From an uncultured Chlorobiaceae bacterium (GTDB taxonomy: Bacteria > Bacteroidota > Chlorobiia > Chlorobiales > Chlorobiaceae): a stretch of DNA of 56,309 bases. The stretch spans positions 1 through 56,309 of the forward strand of contig CAIVSG010000122.1 in NCBI GenBank assembly GCA_903908555.1, given 5' to 3'. The notes under the pieces are model-generated. The model had not been told where the DNA came from. It worked only from the letters and a program-made list of their open reading frames with translations, and did no database searches. A program made the position numbers and the translations under genes. Shown here piece by piece: positions 27,701 to 37,800 of the stretch. Each line of letters opens with the position of its first letter. The stretch's first letter is position 1.

Positions 27701-30700
27701 CAATCTTGCTTGAACCGTCATTATTTACTGCAATCCCCTTGATAACTGCATAGATATGATCACGGTCAGCAACTGCCTTTTGCAAGGGTTTCAAGAGAAC
27801 CAGTGCTACACCGTTGCCGCCGACCATACCTGTTGCTTCGGAGTCAAATGCACGGCATTTGCCATCTTTTGACAGAATACCTTCAACCTCGTATCGATAT
27901 CCGTCGATCTGTCGTGAACGCACGCAGGCACCGCCTGCCAGTGCCAACTCGCACTGACCATCCCGAATTGCTGTCACTGCCTGATGTATGGCAACCAGAG
28001 AGGTCGAACAGGCGGTATTGATACTGATACTCGGGCCGCGAAGTCCAAGTTTGTAGGATAGACGAGTGGCCGAAAAATCTTTGTCGTTAGAGATCATGAC
28101 GGCAAAACCACCGAGGGCTTCCACGACGTCGCTATGCGGTAAAACGTTCTCAAAAAGGTAGGCATTCATACTGGAACCGACGAAAACGCCAACTCGCGAA
28201 TCAATACGTTCAGGGACAAGCCCTGCATCTTCGAAGGTGTGCCAGGCTTCTTCAAGGAGGATACGCTGCTGAGGGTCCATGACTTCGGCCTCGCGCGCAG
28301 AGACGGCAAAAAAGTCGGCATCAAAACGATCAAAGTCCTGCAGGATACCGTTTGCAGGAACATAATCAGGGCTTTCAACCATTTCGGGTGGCACTCCTGC
28401 TGCCAGCAGTTCTTCAGGACTGAACGTGCTTATACAGTCGCATCCATTGCGCAGGTTTTGCCAGAACATTTCAACGTTTTCAGCCTTCGGGAAACGTCCT
28501 GCCATACCTATAATGGCAATTCCATCAGAAAATTGATGCTGAGAGAGCTTTTCTGGTGCATCCTGAGGTAACGTACCGTGGTCAAGAAACGCTGCCTGCT
28601 GTGCAATAGTTGGATAGCGAAGCAGATCAAGAATAGTGATTTCTCTTCCGGTCTCCTGCAATATCTGATCTTTAAGGCGTACAAGCATCATCGATTGCCC
28701 GCCGAGGTCGAAAAAGTTGTCTTTCACAGAGGAGACAGGATGCTCGAGAACATTTGCCCATGCCCGGGCCACATCAGCTTCCACTTCCACTGCGCTGCCC
28801 TTTTTCGGTATACTTTCTGCTCGAATGGTAATGGAAGAGCCGGGCTTAAAAAACGGTATTGACTTCAAGTCAATTTTACCACTGCTCTGGCGCGGCAGAT
28901 TTTCAAGCATGACAACATGAGAGGGGATCATATATGCCGGCAGAAACGCGGAAACTGCCATGCGAACCTGTTGTGAACTTATTTCGGCTTCACCCTTTTC
29001 AACGTATGCTACAATATGGTCATCCTCAAGACGCACGGCAGAGTGTGTGATACATTGAACATTCAGCAGAGCATGTTCAATGTCGCCGGGCTCTATGCGG
29101 TGGCCTCGAAGTTTAATCTGGCCATCGATACGCCCCACAAACTCCAGTGTTCCTCCATGCAGAAGACGTACCTGGTCTCCTGTTCGATACCATAGGGTTT
29201 CGGGCTCACCCGGCAGTGTCACAAAACTGCAAGCCGTCGCTTCAGAGTTCCCGAAATATTCCAAGGCGATTCCCATGCCCGACACGTAAAGCTCGCCGAC
29301 ATTTCCTGGCAATATTTGCCGGCCGGCATTGTCAAGAACGGCGATGCGCGTGTTATCTATTACAGCTCCGATTGGAGGCAGGCCGGCGTCACCCACCCGT
29401 GGTTCGAGCCGACACCATGTTGTTACAACGCTGTACTCAGTAGGACCGTACATGTTAATCACGCTGAACGGGAGGCTTGGCGACGGATATAAGTGAAGTG
29501 TCTGCCCTCCGGTATACATAAGGCGAAGCGGAGTCATTACAGGCCATTCCAGAGAGAGAAGCTCTTCGGCCCATGGTGTCGGACTGAAGTGAACTGAAAG
29601 ATGCTGCTCTATCAGCCAGTCACGCAGAAGGCGGGGATCAAGGCGAACCTTGTCGGGTACAAAAACGATGGTTGCGCCAACCAGCAACGAAGGCCATAGT
29701 TCATTAATACTGGCGTCGAAAGCAAGTGATGCAATTTCAGAAACACGATCAGCCTGTGAGAGGGATAAGTTACGGATAGTACATTGAACCAAGTTACACA
29801 GGCCGCGCCATGGAATATTCACAGCTTTGGGAATACCTGATGAACCGGATGTAAAGATCATGTAGACAGGATCCTCGTGACCTGTATGTATTGCATCCAG
29901 GAATGTCGGGCTTTCATTCCATGTAAGCGGTCCAATTTCAACTATCGCCAGAGCCAGCTGACCAGCTATTTCATTTCCGGCATAACAGATGACCGCATCG
30001 AGGCGCGCTTGAAGCGCCATCGTTTTCAGTCTATTCGCAGGGTGAGAAAGATCAAAAGGAACAAAGACGGCGCCTCGACGTGTCACACCGAGCATAGATG
30101 CTATATAATCTTCACATCGAGGAAACATCAATCCAACCCGATCACCCTTGCTTATGGAAAGTTCCGCCAGTTTTGCCGAGATGATTTCTGCCCGTCTCGC
30201 CAATTCCCGATAGGTAATACAAATACCCATATTTTCAATAGCCACCGCATCGGCTCTCTCTATAGCCACTTTTTCGAAACGAGCCCAAGGTGATTCATGT
30301 GGAAGGGGAAAAACGGGGCCGCTGCACCAGGCCTCTACCATTTCCCTCTCTTTTGACGCAATAAGAGGAAGGGATTTTAATGGAGCTTCAGGCGTATCGA
30401 GCATTGCTGTCAATATGGACTTGTATGCCTCCACCCAGCGCTCTACAGTTTCAGTACGGTAGAGTGTGCTGTTGAACTCAATCTGTCCTGCAAGGGCTCC
30501 ATCCCTCTCATCGAAATAGAAGGTACAATCATATTTGGAGATCGCATGTTCACCCACAAGATCGAGCGCTTCCACGTCAAGATCGCCAAAAAAGAATCGG
30601 CTCTGCAGAGGGGGTAAAAAGTCGTATGCGACTTGAAAAAGAGGAGTTATACTCAGGTCTTTTTCAACAGCAATCGCCTGGACGAGGCGGTCAAAGGGAA

Positions 30701-31865
30701 GATTGCAATGCGAGAGCGCCTCGGTATTGGCACGTTTTACATCTGCAACAAGATCCGACAGCAGCATATCGGGAGAGACATTGAATCGAAGCGGCACAAC
30801 ATTGACAAACATACCGACAAGAGGCTCCAGATCACGGCGAATGCGGTTAGCCAGCGGCACACCGATAACCATGTCACTGTTTCCGGAATAATCAGCAAGA
30901 AGAATAGCCGTAGCAGCCAGGGTCAAATGGTTCAGTGATGCCCCCCACTGGCGTGCCCGGGCACGCAAACGGGTTGTTGTTACATCATCTATAACCAAAG
31001 GGATGGAGGAACCGGTAAAATTTTGTACGGGCGAACGGCTGAAGTCCGTAGGCATGGTGATGCAGGCAGGCACCCCTGCAAGTCGTTTTCGCCAAAAGTC
31101 AAGATCCTGGTCCATCGCCCCTGTTCGTTCAAGCTCCGCTTGCCATGCAATGTAATCCGTGTACTGCCACTTCAATGGCTTCAACAACAATGGACGACCG
31201 GCAAGATGCGCTTCATAACCTGCAGCAATCTCCTGTACAATGATCCCGATCGACCAACCATCAACCACTATATGGTGAAAGTTCATGAAAAGGATATGTT
31301 CTTCAGGCCCGGTTCGCAGCAGCGTAACTGTCATAAAAGGAGCCTGAGAAAGGTCGAAACAGTGTCGTGCAATCTCGTCGGCACATTCCTGTAAAAGCTG
31401 TCGGCGCGACTCTTCGTTACCGCCGGAAATTTCACGCTCAAGCCAAGGTGCAGGCATGTATCGAGTGATTTTCAGTCGCAGACTTTGACCATCATGCAAA
31501 AAGGAGGAGCGTAGAGATTGGTGACGGCGAACTAAATCGTTCATGGATTGTCGCAAAGCGCCTTTATCAAGCTTGCCTCTCATGCGCAGGGAGAGGGGAA
31601 TATTGAAAACAAAGTTAGGCCCCTGCAACTGATTAAAAAACCACAGGTGTTTCTGGGCTGACGAAGGTTCAGTCAGCCATGTTTCAGGCTCCGGTTGCAG
31701 CCGCCCGGTTAAATGAGCAATGATTTCCTCTTTGTGTGTACTGATACGTTGGCGCAGTTCTGTGGTAAGGGCACCTTCGGGAGCCTTGTAACGCAACTTG
31801 CCGTTTTCTACACGCAACTCAATGTTGCGTGCTGCAATATCACTCAATAAACTTGCAATACTCAT
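24762..31865 (-). CDS. hybrid NRPS-PKS: TubC-type docking - C - A - T - KS - AT - T - TE
   Basis: MSIASLLSDIAARNIELRVENGKLRYKAPEG (TubC_N-like); HHIVVDG; FTSGSSGIPKA; LGGQSMM; NTACSTSL and EAHGTAT and NVGHLDAAAG (KS); GHSLGEW (AT); GGNSLMAV carrier; AGSSYGG with GDHSS (TE). Start taken at the ATGA overlap rather than the ORF-track 31883. Confidence 0.92.
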   Translation of the reverse strand: MSIASLLSDIAARNIELRVENGKLRYKAPEGALTTELRQRISTHKEEIIAHLTGRLQPEPETWLTEPSSAQKHLWFFNQLQGPNFVFNIPLSLRMRGKLDKGALRQSMNDLVRRHQSLRSSFLHDGQSLRLKITRYMPAPWLEREISGGNEESRRQLLQECADEIARHCFDLSQAPFMTVTLLRTGPEEHILFMNFHHIVVDGWSIGIIVQEIAAGYEAHLAGRPLLLKPLKWQYTDYIAWQAELERTGAMDQDLDFWRKRLAGVPACITMPTDFSRSPVQNFTGSSIPLVIDDVTTTRLRARARQWGASLNHLTLAATAILLADYSGNSDMVIGVPLANRIRRDLEPLVGMFVNVVPLRFNVSPDMLLSDLVADVKRANTEALSHCNLPFDRLVQAIAVEKDLSITPLFQVAYDFLPPLQSRFFFGDLDVEALDLVGEHAISKYDCTFYFDERDGALAGQIEFNSTLYRTETVERWVEAYKSILTAMLDTPEAPLKSLPLIASKEREMVEAWCSGPVFPLPHESPWARFEKVAIERADAVAIENMGICITYRELARRAEIISAKLAELSISKGDRVGLMFPRCEDYIASMLGVTRRGAVFVPFDLSHPANRLKTMALQARLDAVICYAGNEIAGQLALAIVEIGPLTWNESPTFLDAIHTGHEDPVYMIFTSGSSGIPKAVNIPWRGLCNLVQCTIRNLSLSQADRVSEIASLAFDASINELWPSLLVGATIVFVPDKVRLDPRLLRDWLIEQHLSVHFSPTPWAEELLSLEWPVMTPLRLMYTGGQTLHLYPSPSLPFSVINMYGPTEYSVVTTWCRLEPRVGDAGLPPIGAVIDNTRIAVLDNAGRQILPGNVGELYVSGMGIALEYFGNSEATACSFVTLPGEPETLWYRTGDQVRLLHGGTLEFVGRIDGQIKLRGHRIEPGDIEHALLNVQCITHSAVRLEDDHIVAYVEKGEAEISSQQVRMAVSAFLPAYMIPSHVVMLENLPRQSSGKIDLKSIPFFKPGSSITIRAESIPKKGSAVEVEADVARAWANVLEHPVSSVKDNFFDLGGQSMMLVRLKDQILQETGREITILDLLRYPTIAQQAAFLDHGTLPQDAPEKLSQHQFSDGIAIIGMAGRFPKAENVEMFWQNLRNGCDCISTFSPEELLAAGVPPEMVESPDYVPANGILQDFDRFDADFFAVSAREAEVMDPQQRILLEEAWHTFEDAGLVPERIDSRVGVFVGSSMNAYLFENVLPHSDVVEALGGFAVMISNDKDFSATRLSYKLGLRGPSISINTACSTSLVAIHQAVTAIRDGQCELALAGGACVRSRQIDGYRYEVEGILSKDGKCRAFDSEATGMVGGNGVALVLLKPLQKAVADRDHIYAVIKGIAVNNDGSSKIGYTAPSISGQSLVIRDALQRAGVESQTVLYTEAHGTATQLGDSIEVAALVENYAADGKRMLPMFLGSVKTNVGHLDAAAGAAGLIKTALCLYRRTLVPTLHFKNPNPQIQWPVNNGFQVSAQTCAWKGDGTPLRAAVSSFGIGGTNAHAVLEEPPVRMSAPAVTPGTLRLLLFSGKNEKALQANAALFSDWFKRHGDASIGNVAHTLAFGRRHWESRGALCNSTSSEAGELLSEPLLTVDRAKSVAFMFPGMGAQKPGIGLALYRRAPKFKACIDQCADILQPILGLDIRSLLLASPEDESAAAQLDHHRIGQPAIFALEYALAQFWMDLGLSPSVLIGHSLGEWVAACIAGVFNLSDALYLVALRGGLMEAQRKGAMLAVSLTEAEVATQLPGCLDIATVNAFDQIVVAGPAEDIALFEKQLKKEQIQCKLLRVNLAAHSSLMQPALEPFREAIASVPRRPPTPGIAIVSNITGRYLEPLQLQSPDYWTEHLRQCVRFADGLGRLWERHGLAFLECGPSHTLGGIALRDARRLDNRAIVSSFDGNADPDAEWRRILESAGTLWSAGLPIDLEKLFALQGSRGERIPLPGYAFQRRRYWLNAPSLTTSSFSEEGEESDDDQPAVLSNLTPTEARIIAIMQKLLGPVSLGRHRDFFLCGGNSLMAVRLASNIRDAFGTPLTPRQIMQERTPAKIATLLDAGGGQTTADGMSDFCLVLLAKGDDRLPPIVLVHAVGGGIFIYVDLLKALATNHPVYGLQAPGLWDDSPPIEGIRRQAQHYYACLLKAGIDKPVMLAGSSYGGLVCYELDRLYQMSGHQAHLVTLFDSPGPGHMPDRIDTEAEICAWMFSLDMPDGDYASDLARMQKLNHEERVALLLDEIRKKMMPQASVRDVKSLLRVFSQNIANMQNWNPEPHDTRILFFKAEEQRELLAENPEQAWSPLAIGGLDILLSPGDHSSMLSLPHVNFIAEEINRRLSTFNR

Positions 31866-34800
31866 AGTTCCCCCTCTTCCCATCTTTCGCTGCCAGTGAC
31901 AACACTCAGCCCTTCGTCAACTTCCGGCACAAGAATCTCTTCTGCCAGAAATGCTATCGTCGACTTTTTAAAGAATCTCTCCATTGAAATCTGACATCCG
32001 CAGAGCTCCTCGATTCTTGCAGATGCCTGGAGGGCGGAGAGAGAATCTGCTCCCAGTTCGATAAGGTCGTCATCTATACCGAGACCTTTGTAACCAAGTA
32101 CTTCACCCCATACTTCGACCATGAGCATCTCGTTTTTTGTACCAGCAACCCTCAAAGGAGTGCTCTGTTCCGGTCGAGGCTTTCGTGAGGATTCCTGATC
32201 TTCTCCGGAAACTGGGCTCTCTCGTTGAACGGGCAGTAAGACAGGACGCTCAGCGTATTGCCACTCTACCGTGCTGATAGAGAGCACTGGTTCACGGGAG
32301 GCAAGTGAACGAAGGAATACCTCAATACCCTCAGAGGGTGTCATGGCAAAGGAATTCAGAGAAATCGCACTTTCCTGCCCTGCCTGTTGCAGTTTGTCTC
32401 CGGAGCCCAGACGCAGAAGAGTGTACCCTTCAACCTGCACAAGGATTCGGCCTGACTCATCATAAAGGTCAATATCAAGCTTGATCATCCTATCACTGTT
32501 TAGACGCATGCGGACATGGCTGACGATGCACGGCACCAGTGCAGAAAAAACTTTCAGTTTTTCATACCGCCAGGGCATAAGCTCCATACCTTCTTCGACA
32601 AAAGCGATGTAGTATGAAATGGCTATATCAAAAAGGGCCGGATGCAGAGGGTGATCAATGAGGTCGTTGAGCAATTGTGTCGGCAATTCGAGCCTTGCAA
32701 GAGCTTCATCACGGCCTTTGCGGAAATCACACTTTATCTTCCATCTAGACTCTCCTTTGATGACGATGCTTGGCGCTTTTTCATTTGTCGGCGTCTGCTG
32801 TGCTCCTACTCTCTCAGTGCAGCGGGCCTCGATATCCTCGAGAGATGCCAGTGAAGGAAGTTCAGTAATCGTTGCAAGTTTTGCACGGGCATGTTCGTAC
32901 TGTGCCGCTCCATCATTGGATTGAAGAATGATTTCCTTGCCATTGCGGAGCACCTGCACCCTTCTCTTTGCCTCGCCGCCATAGATCATTGGCTGACTCA
33001 GCGTAACGTTATCGAGTTCAGTCGGATCCGGGGAATCAAGAGCCTGCATGAAAAGTTCCAGGAAAGCGGTGCCAGGCAGCATGGCAACATCATTGACAAG
33101 GTGTTCGCCCCATGGCCAGAAAGTGTCTGGAGAGATAACCCATTCGCGTAAAAGGGTGAGCTCTCCTACACTGCTTATTTTTCTCTGGTTCGACCTCACA
33201 GCCATCCCTACTGAGCTCCAACTGTCCCACTGGACGCTTGTCCAGATACCAGGTCGCAAACGTGACTGTGCTCTTGCAAAATCGTCAAGCCAGCTGTTCG
33301 CTGCTGTATACGCGGCCTGCCCCAATCCGCCAAGCGATGCAGTGAGAGATGAACAGAGCAGAACAAACCCGGGTTCACGTCCCCGTAAAGCTTCAAAGAG
33401 AGCTATTGTTCCGGAGACTTTCGCACGCAGGACATGCTCAATCTCCTCGAGGTTCGTTCTTGCAATGAGGCTGCCGCCGGCAACTCCGGCAGCATGAATA
33501 ACGCCGTCAATGCCTCCCCATTTCGCAACGATATCGTTTACTAAGGCAGATAACGCCTCAGCGTCGGCGATATCAATAGCCGCTGTCATCACTTCTGCAC
33601 CCTCAGCCTCCAAGCCACGGATAGAGTCGCTCTCAAATAAATCAGGGTTGTGGCGTGAAACTAAAACAAGACGCGCTTTGACTGCACGGGCAAGATGGCC
33701 TGCAAGTGTAAGCGCTATACCGCCAAGTCCTCCCGTGATCAGGTATACCCCGCCCTCCTTAAGGCAAGCACTGCCGATCAGTGGACTTTCAGGAGCCAGC
33801 TTCACATGGGTGTGTCGCCAAAGCTGACCATGTGAGAGCGAAAATGTTCGATCACTCGGGAAAAGGGAGGGAAGAGCACAAGCTGTATGGAACGATGAAG
33901 AATCGGAACTATCCCGTTCGATATAAAGCAGCTGAGTTTTTATAGTGCTGTACTCATGGGGAATAACTGAACAGGCAGCATTCAGATAGGCAAACGAAGA
34001 ATCATGCACTGCATCCGGGCCGGTCTCATGCTGCGGGGCAAAGAGTATCAGGTTCATATCTTTCCGGCCCTTTGCCATCGCCAGAATACGTATATCACCC
34101 AAAAGAAGATCAAGACGACGAGCGAAATCGGCTGGTCCGCCAGAGTCATAATCCAGTGCCGAAAAATGCCAGCATATCAAAGGCAGCTCCTCATTTCGGG
34201 CAATGGTGGATATCCTCTTTTCAAGATCCTCTCCAGACCTCATACTGATAAAAGGGATTCCTGCTTTACGCAAAGCACCGAGCCAGCGCATGGCTACCGG
34301 GCCACCATGGTGAACAAGCAGGATGGAAGAACCCGTAAAATCAGGTAACCGCACTAAAGGTACGCGCTCACATCCCTGAAAATAAAACCACTCGTCCAGA
34401 GGCAGCTTTACAGCCGTATCGTGCTTGCTTGACACATTCCCGGCTTCCTCAGGCTTCGCTTCAACCCAGTAGAGCTTGTGGTCAAAAACGTATGTCGGAA
34501 GAGGGATGCGATGAACGGGGCCCCCGGGCAGAAGCGTTGAGGCTTCGTCCGGTTTTCCCGCCAGCCAGGCCCTGGAAAAAGCGTAGGCCTGCTCCAATGC
34601 GCTCTTCTCTCCACCAATCGATTGCTGAGGCAAACCTGTTCCGGATACTACCCGTCCATCGCGATCCGTGCGCAATATGTCAACTTCACTGAGCGAGCGG
34701 AGTGAAGCTATGACCTCGTCACGTGAATCGGCTATAAGAACAGTTCGCATTTGAAAACACCGGCGTCCCTCTGCAAGCGTAAACCATATATCTGCAGCAT

Positions 34801-37800
34801 CAAGATCCGGATATTTTTCTATGTGCACTGCCAGTGATTCGGCCAGGGCTAGGAGCGATGGTATGCTTCGAGCCGAAAGAGGCAGGCACCACACACTCTG
34901 CCGGGGTGATAGAGAGCTCCTCTTCCTTGGTGCTTCCTCAAGGATGGCATGGGCATTTGTCCCTCCCATCCCGAATGAGCTTACACCGGCTCGCCTCAGT
35001 CCGTTCACCGGCCAGGGAGTGAGCTTGTTGGCAACACGAAAAGGGGTTTTATCGAAGTCAATTTTTTTGCTCGGATGATCGCAATGCAATGTTGGAGGTA
35101 TGATACCGTATTCCACCACAAGCGATGCCTTAATTAATCCCGCCACCCCGGCGGCAGTGTCGAGGTGGCCGATATTGCTCTTTATCGAACCGATCAGGCA
35201 CCCACCCGCCTTGGGTTTGTCAGGCGAATAAGCTTCACTGAGGGCCTCTATCTCAATAGGGTCTCCAATCGGAGTACCTGTGCCGTGTGCTTCAACGTAC
35301 CGGATATCACGAGAGCTGATTCCAGCCCTTTCCAGAGCTGTCCTTATAACGTCCCGCTGGCGGTTAACTCCGGGAGCTGTAAATCCTACCTTGTCTGCAC
35401 CATCATTATTGATTGCGCTTCCCTTGATAACTGCATGAATGGTGTCGTTATCAGCAAGGGCATCTTCCAGTCGCTTCAGGACAACTATTCCAGCGCCGCT
35501 TCCGCCGACTATTCCCGCCGCATCCTCCGAGAAAGCACGGCAGTGCCCGTCGGGTGAAGAGATGCCTGCTGCCTGATAAACGTAACCATGTATTCCCGGT
35601 TGCAACGTAACACCGCCGGCAAGCGCCATGTCGCACTCTCCGCTCAAAAGAGAAGCAGAGGCCATGTGTATGGCAACAAGAGATGTCGAGCATGCCGTGT
35701 TGATGTTTACACTCGGACCGCGCAAATTCAGTTTGTAGGAAACCCGGGTAGTAATAAAATCTTTATCGTTGGCGAGACTGACGGCATAGCTGTCGGCGCC
35801 GTAGCCATGGGTGAGCCTGGAAGAAAGGTTGTTTATCAGATAGAGGGTCATACCCATACCACCAAAAACGCCAATTTCTCCAGCGAAGCGGCCGGGATCG
35901 TAACCGGCATTTTCAAGCGCGTGCCACGATTCTTCCAGAAAGACTCGCTGCTGGGGATCAAGGATTTCGGCTTCCTTTGGTGTATAGCCAAAAAACTCAG
36001 CATCAAAAAGTTTTGTCCCTTCCATGTAACCGTGAGCGGGAACATAGTCCCGTTTTTCGCGGATATTCATCGGTATACCTTCCGCCGCAAGCTCCTCCTG
36101 AGAGAAGAATCGTATGCTCTCCCTCCCGGCGACCAGATTATCCCAGAGCTCCTCGACGTTTGCAGCTCCAGGAAAACGCCCGGCCATACCGACGATTGCG
36201 ACATCATTCCCCCGGGGGCGTTTGACACGCCTGAAGGTCTCGGGGATTTCGCCTCGCACTCTTTTTGCCATGCGGGCCACAGTCGGGTGTGCAAATAAAT
36301 CTACAAGCGGCACATTGACACCAAGTTCTATCTGTAATCTGGTGTGCACCTTCAGCAGCAGAATGGAATGCCCACCGATATCAAAAAAGTTTTCATTAAG
36401 ACCAACATCAGACTTTCCAAGAACCTCTGCCCATATCGCTGCGATATTTTCTTCCAGTGCATCAGCAACTGATAATAAGGCACCCTCGCTCTGACGAATC
36501 ATTTCAGGTTCAGGCAGCGCTGAAATATCAATCTTGTTATTGCCTTTCCTCGGAAATTCAGGGACAAAAACAATCGAAGCCGGCATCATATACTCAGGCA
36601 GCCATTGCGCAAGCCACTCCATTAATGTTCCTTGCGAAGGAGCATCATCGCCCGAAGGTACACAATAGGCTATAATCCGGTTGCCCAATCGATGATCATC
36701 TATCAACATAACGAGAGCCTCGAGGATGCCTGCATGGCGGACAAGAAGAGCTTCGATTTCGCCGGGTTCAATACGAAAGCCTCGAATTTTTACCTGCCGG
36801 TCAAGACGTCCAAGAAACTCTACGCGGTTATCAGGCCCGATGCGCACCCTGTCACCAGTCCGGTAAAGACGAATGCCTCCCCCTCTTCCATTTTCCAGCC
36901 ACCGGCCACCTTTTGCTGTTCGGCACCAATTGCGGAACGACAATGCCGTTCGTGCCTCATCAGCCACATAACCCTTTGCCAGACATAACCCACCGATGCA
37001 CAGTTCACCGGAAATACCAAGGCCAGCCTCCCTACCCTCATCATCAAGCACACGAAGGATCCGACCCGGCATAGGCAAGCCGATAGGAACAACACCGGAG
37101 GTTGTATCTAGGCTGGACTTTTTTGTAATAACATTGAATGTAGAGGTCACAACAGCCTCCGTAGGGCCATAGGCATTAATCAGCGTTACTTCACCCAGTG
37201 GGCCTGCAAGCCACTCTTTTGCCAATGAAACCGGCATGGCTTCCCCTCCGCAAATGACCAGGCGAAGGCTGGAAGGAACATAATCAGGGCGGCTTTTCCA
37301 GAAAAAAAGCAGTTCGCGCAGATATTGGGCAGGGATGTCCACACAGGTTACCCGAAAGGTTGAAATCCGGCTGCACCAGTCGTCAAGAGTCCAGAGCTGT
37401 GCATCACGGATGAGAGCTCTGCCGCCGGCAAGAAGTATGGAAAAGAGCTGTTCCCACGATGCATCGAAATATGATGCTGCAAAGACAAGAGAACAGTCCT
37501 TCGACGTTAGCCCATAGGCGAGAACAGCACTGCGGCAGTGTGTTTCAAATGCGCCATGACTCACAGAGACCCCTTTGGGTACTCCTGTGGTTCCGGAGGT
37601 GTAGATTATGTATGCCGTCTCTGCCGGATTAGTTTTTGAGGCTCCCGTCACCAATTCAGCTTGAGGTGCTGTATGACTGTTTACTGATCGGCATGTTGGA
37701 TGATTCCACCCGGAAGCATGAGAAAAACCATCGTCATGCCAGAGAACGAGAGCTCGGGAATTGTTGATGATATAATGCAGCCGCTCTTTAGGGATATCGA

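Noticed and set aside
33048-36298. Long plus-strand ORFs (e.g. 33048-33497, 35588-36298) opposite the hybrid megasynthase
   Set aside because: They are antisense to an intact, motif-rich coding frame and have no recognisable domains; best explained as codon-bias shadow ORFs.
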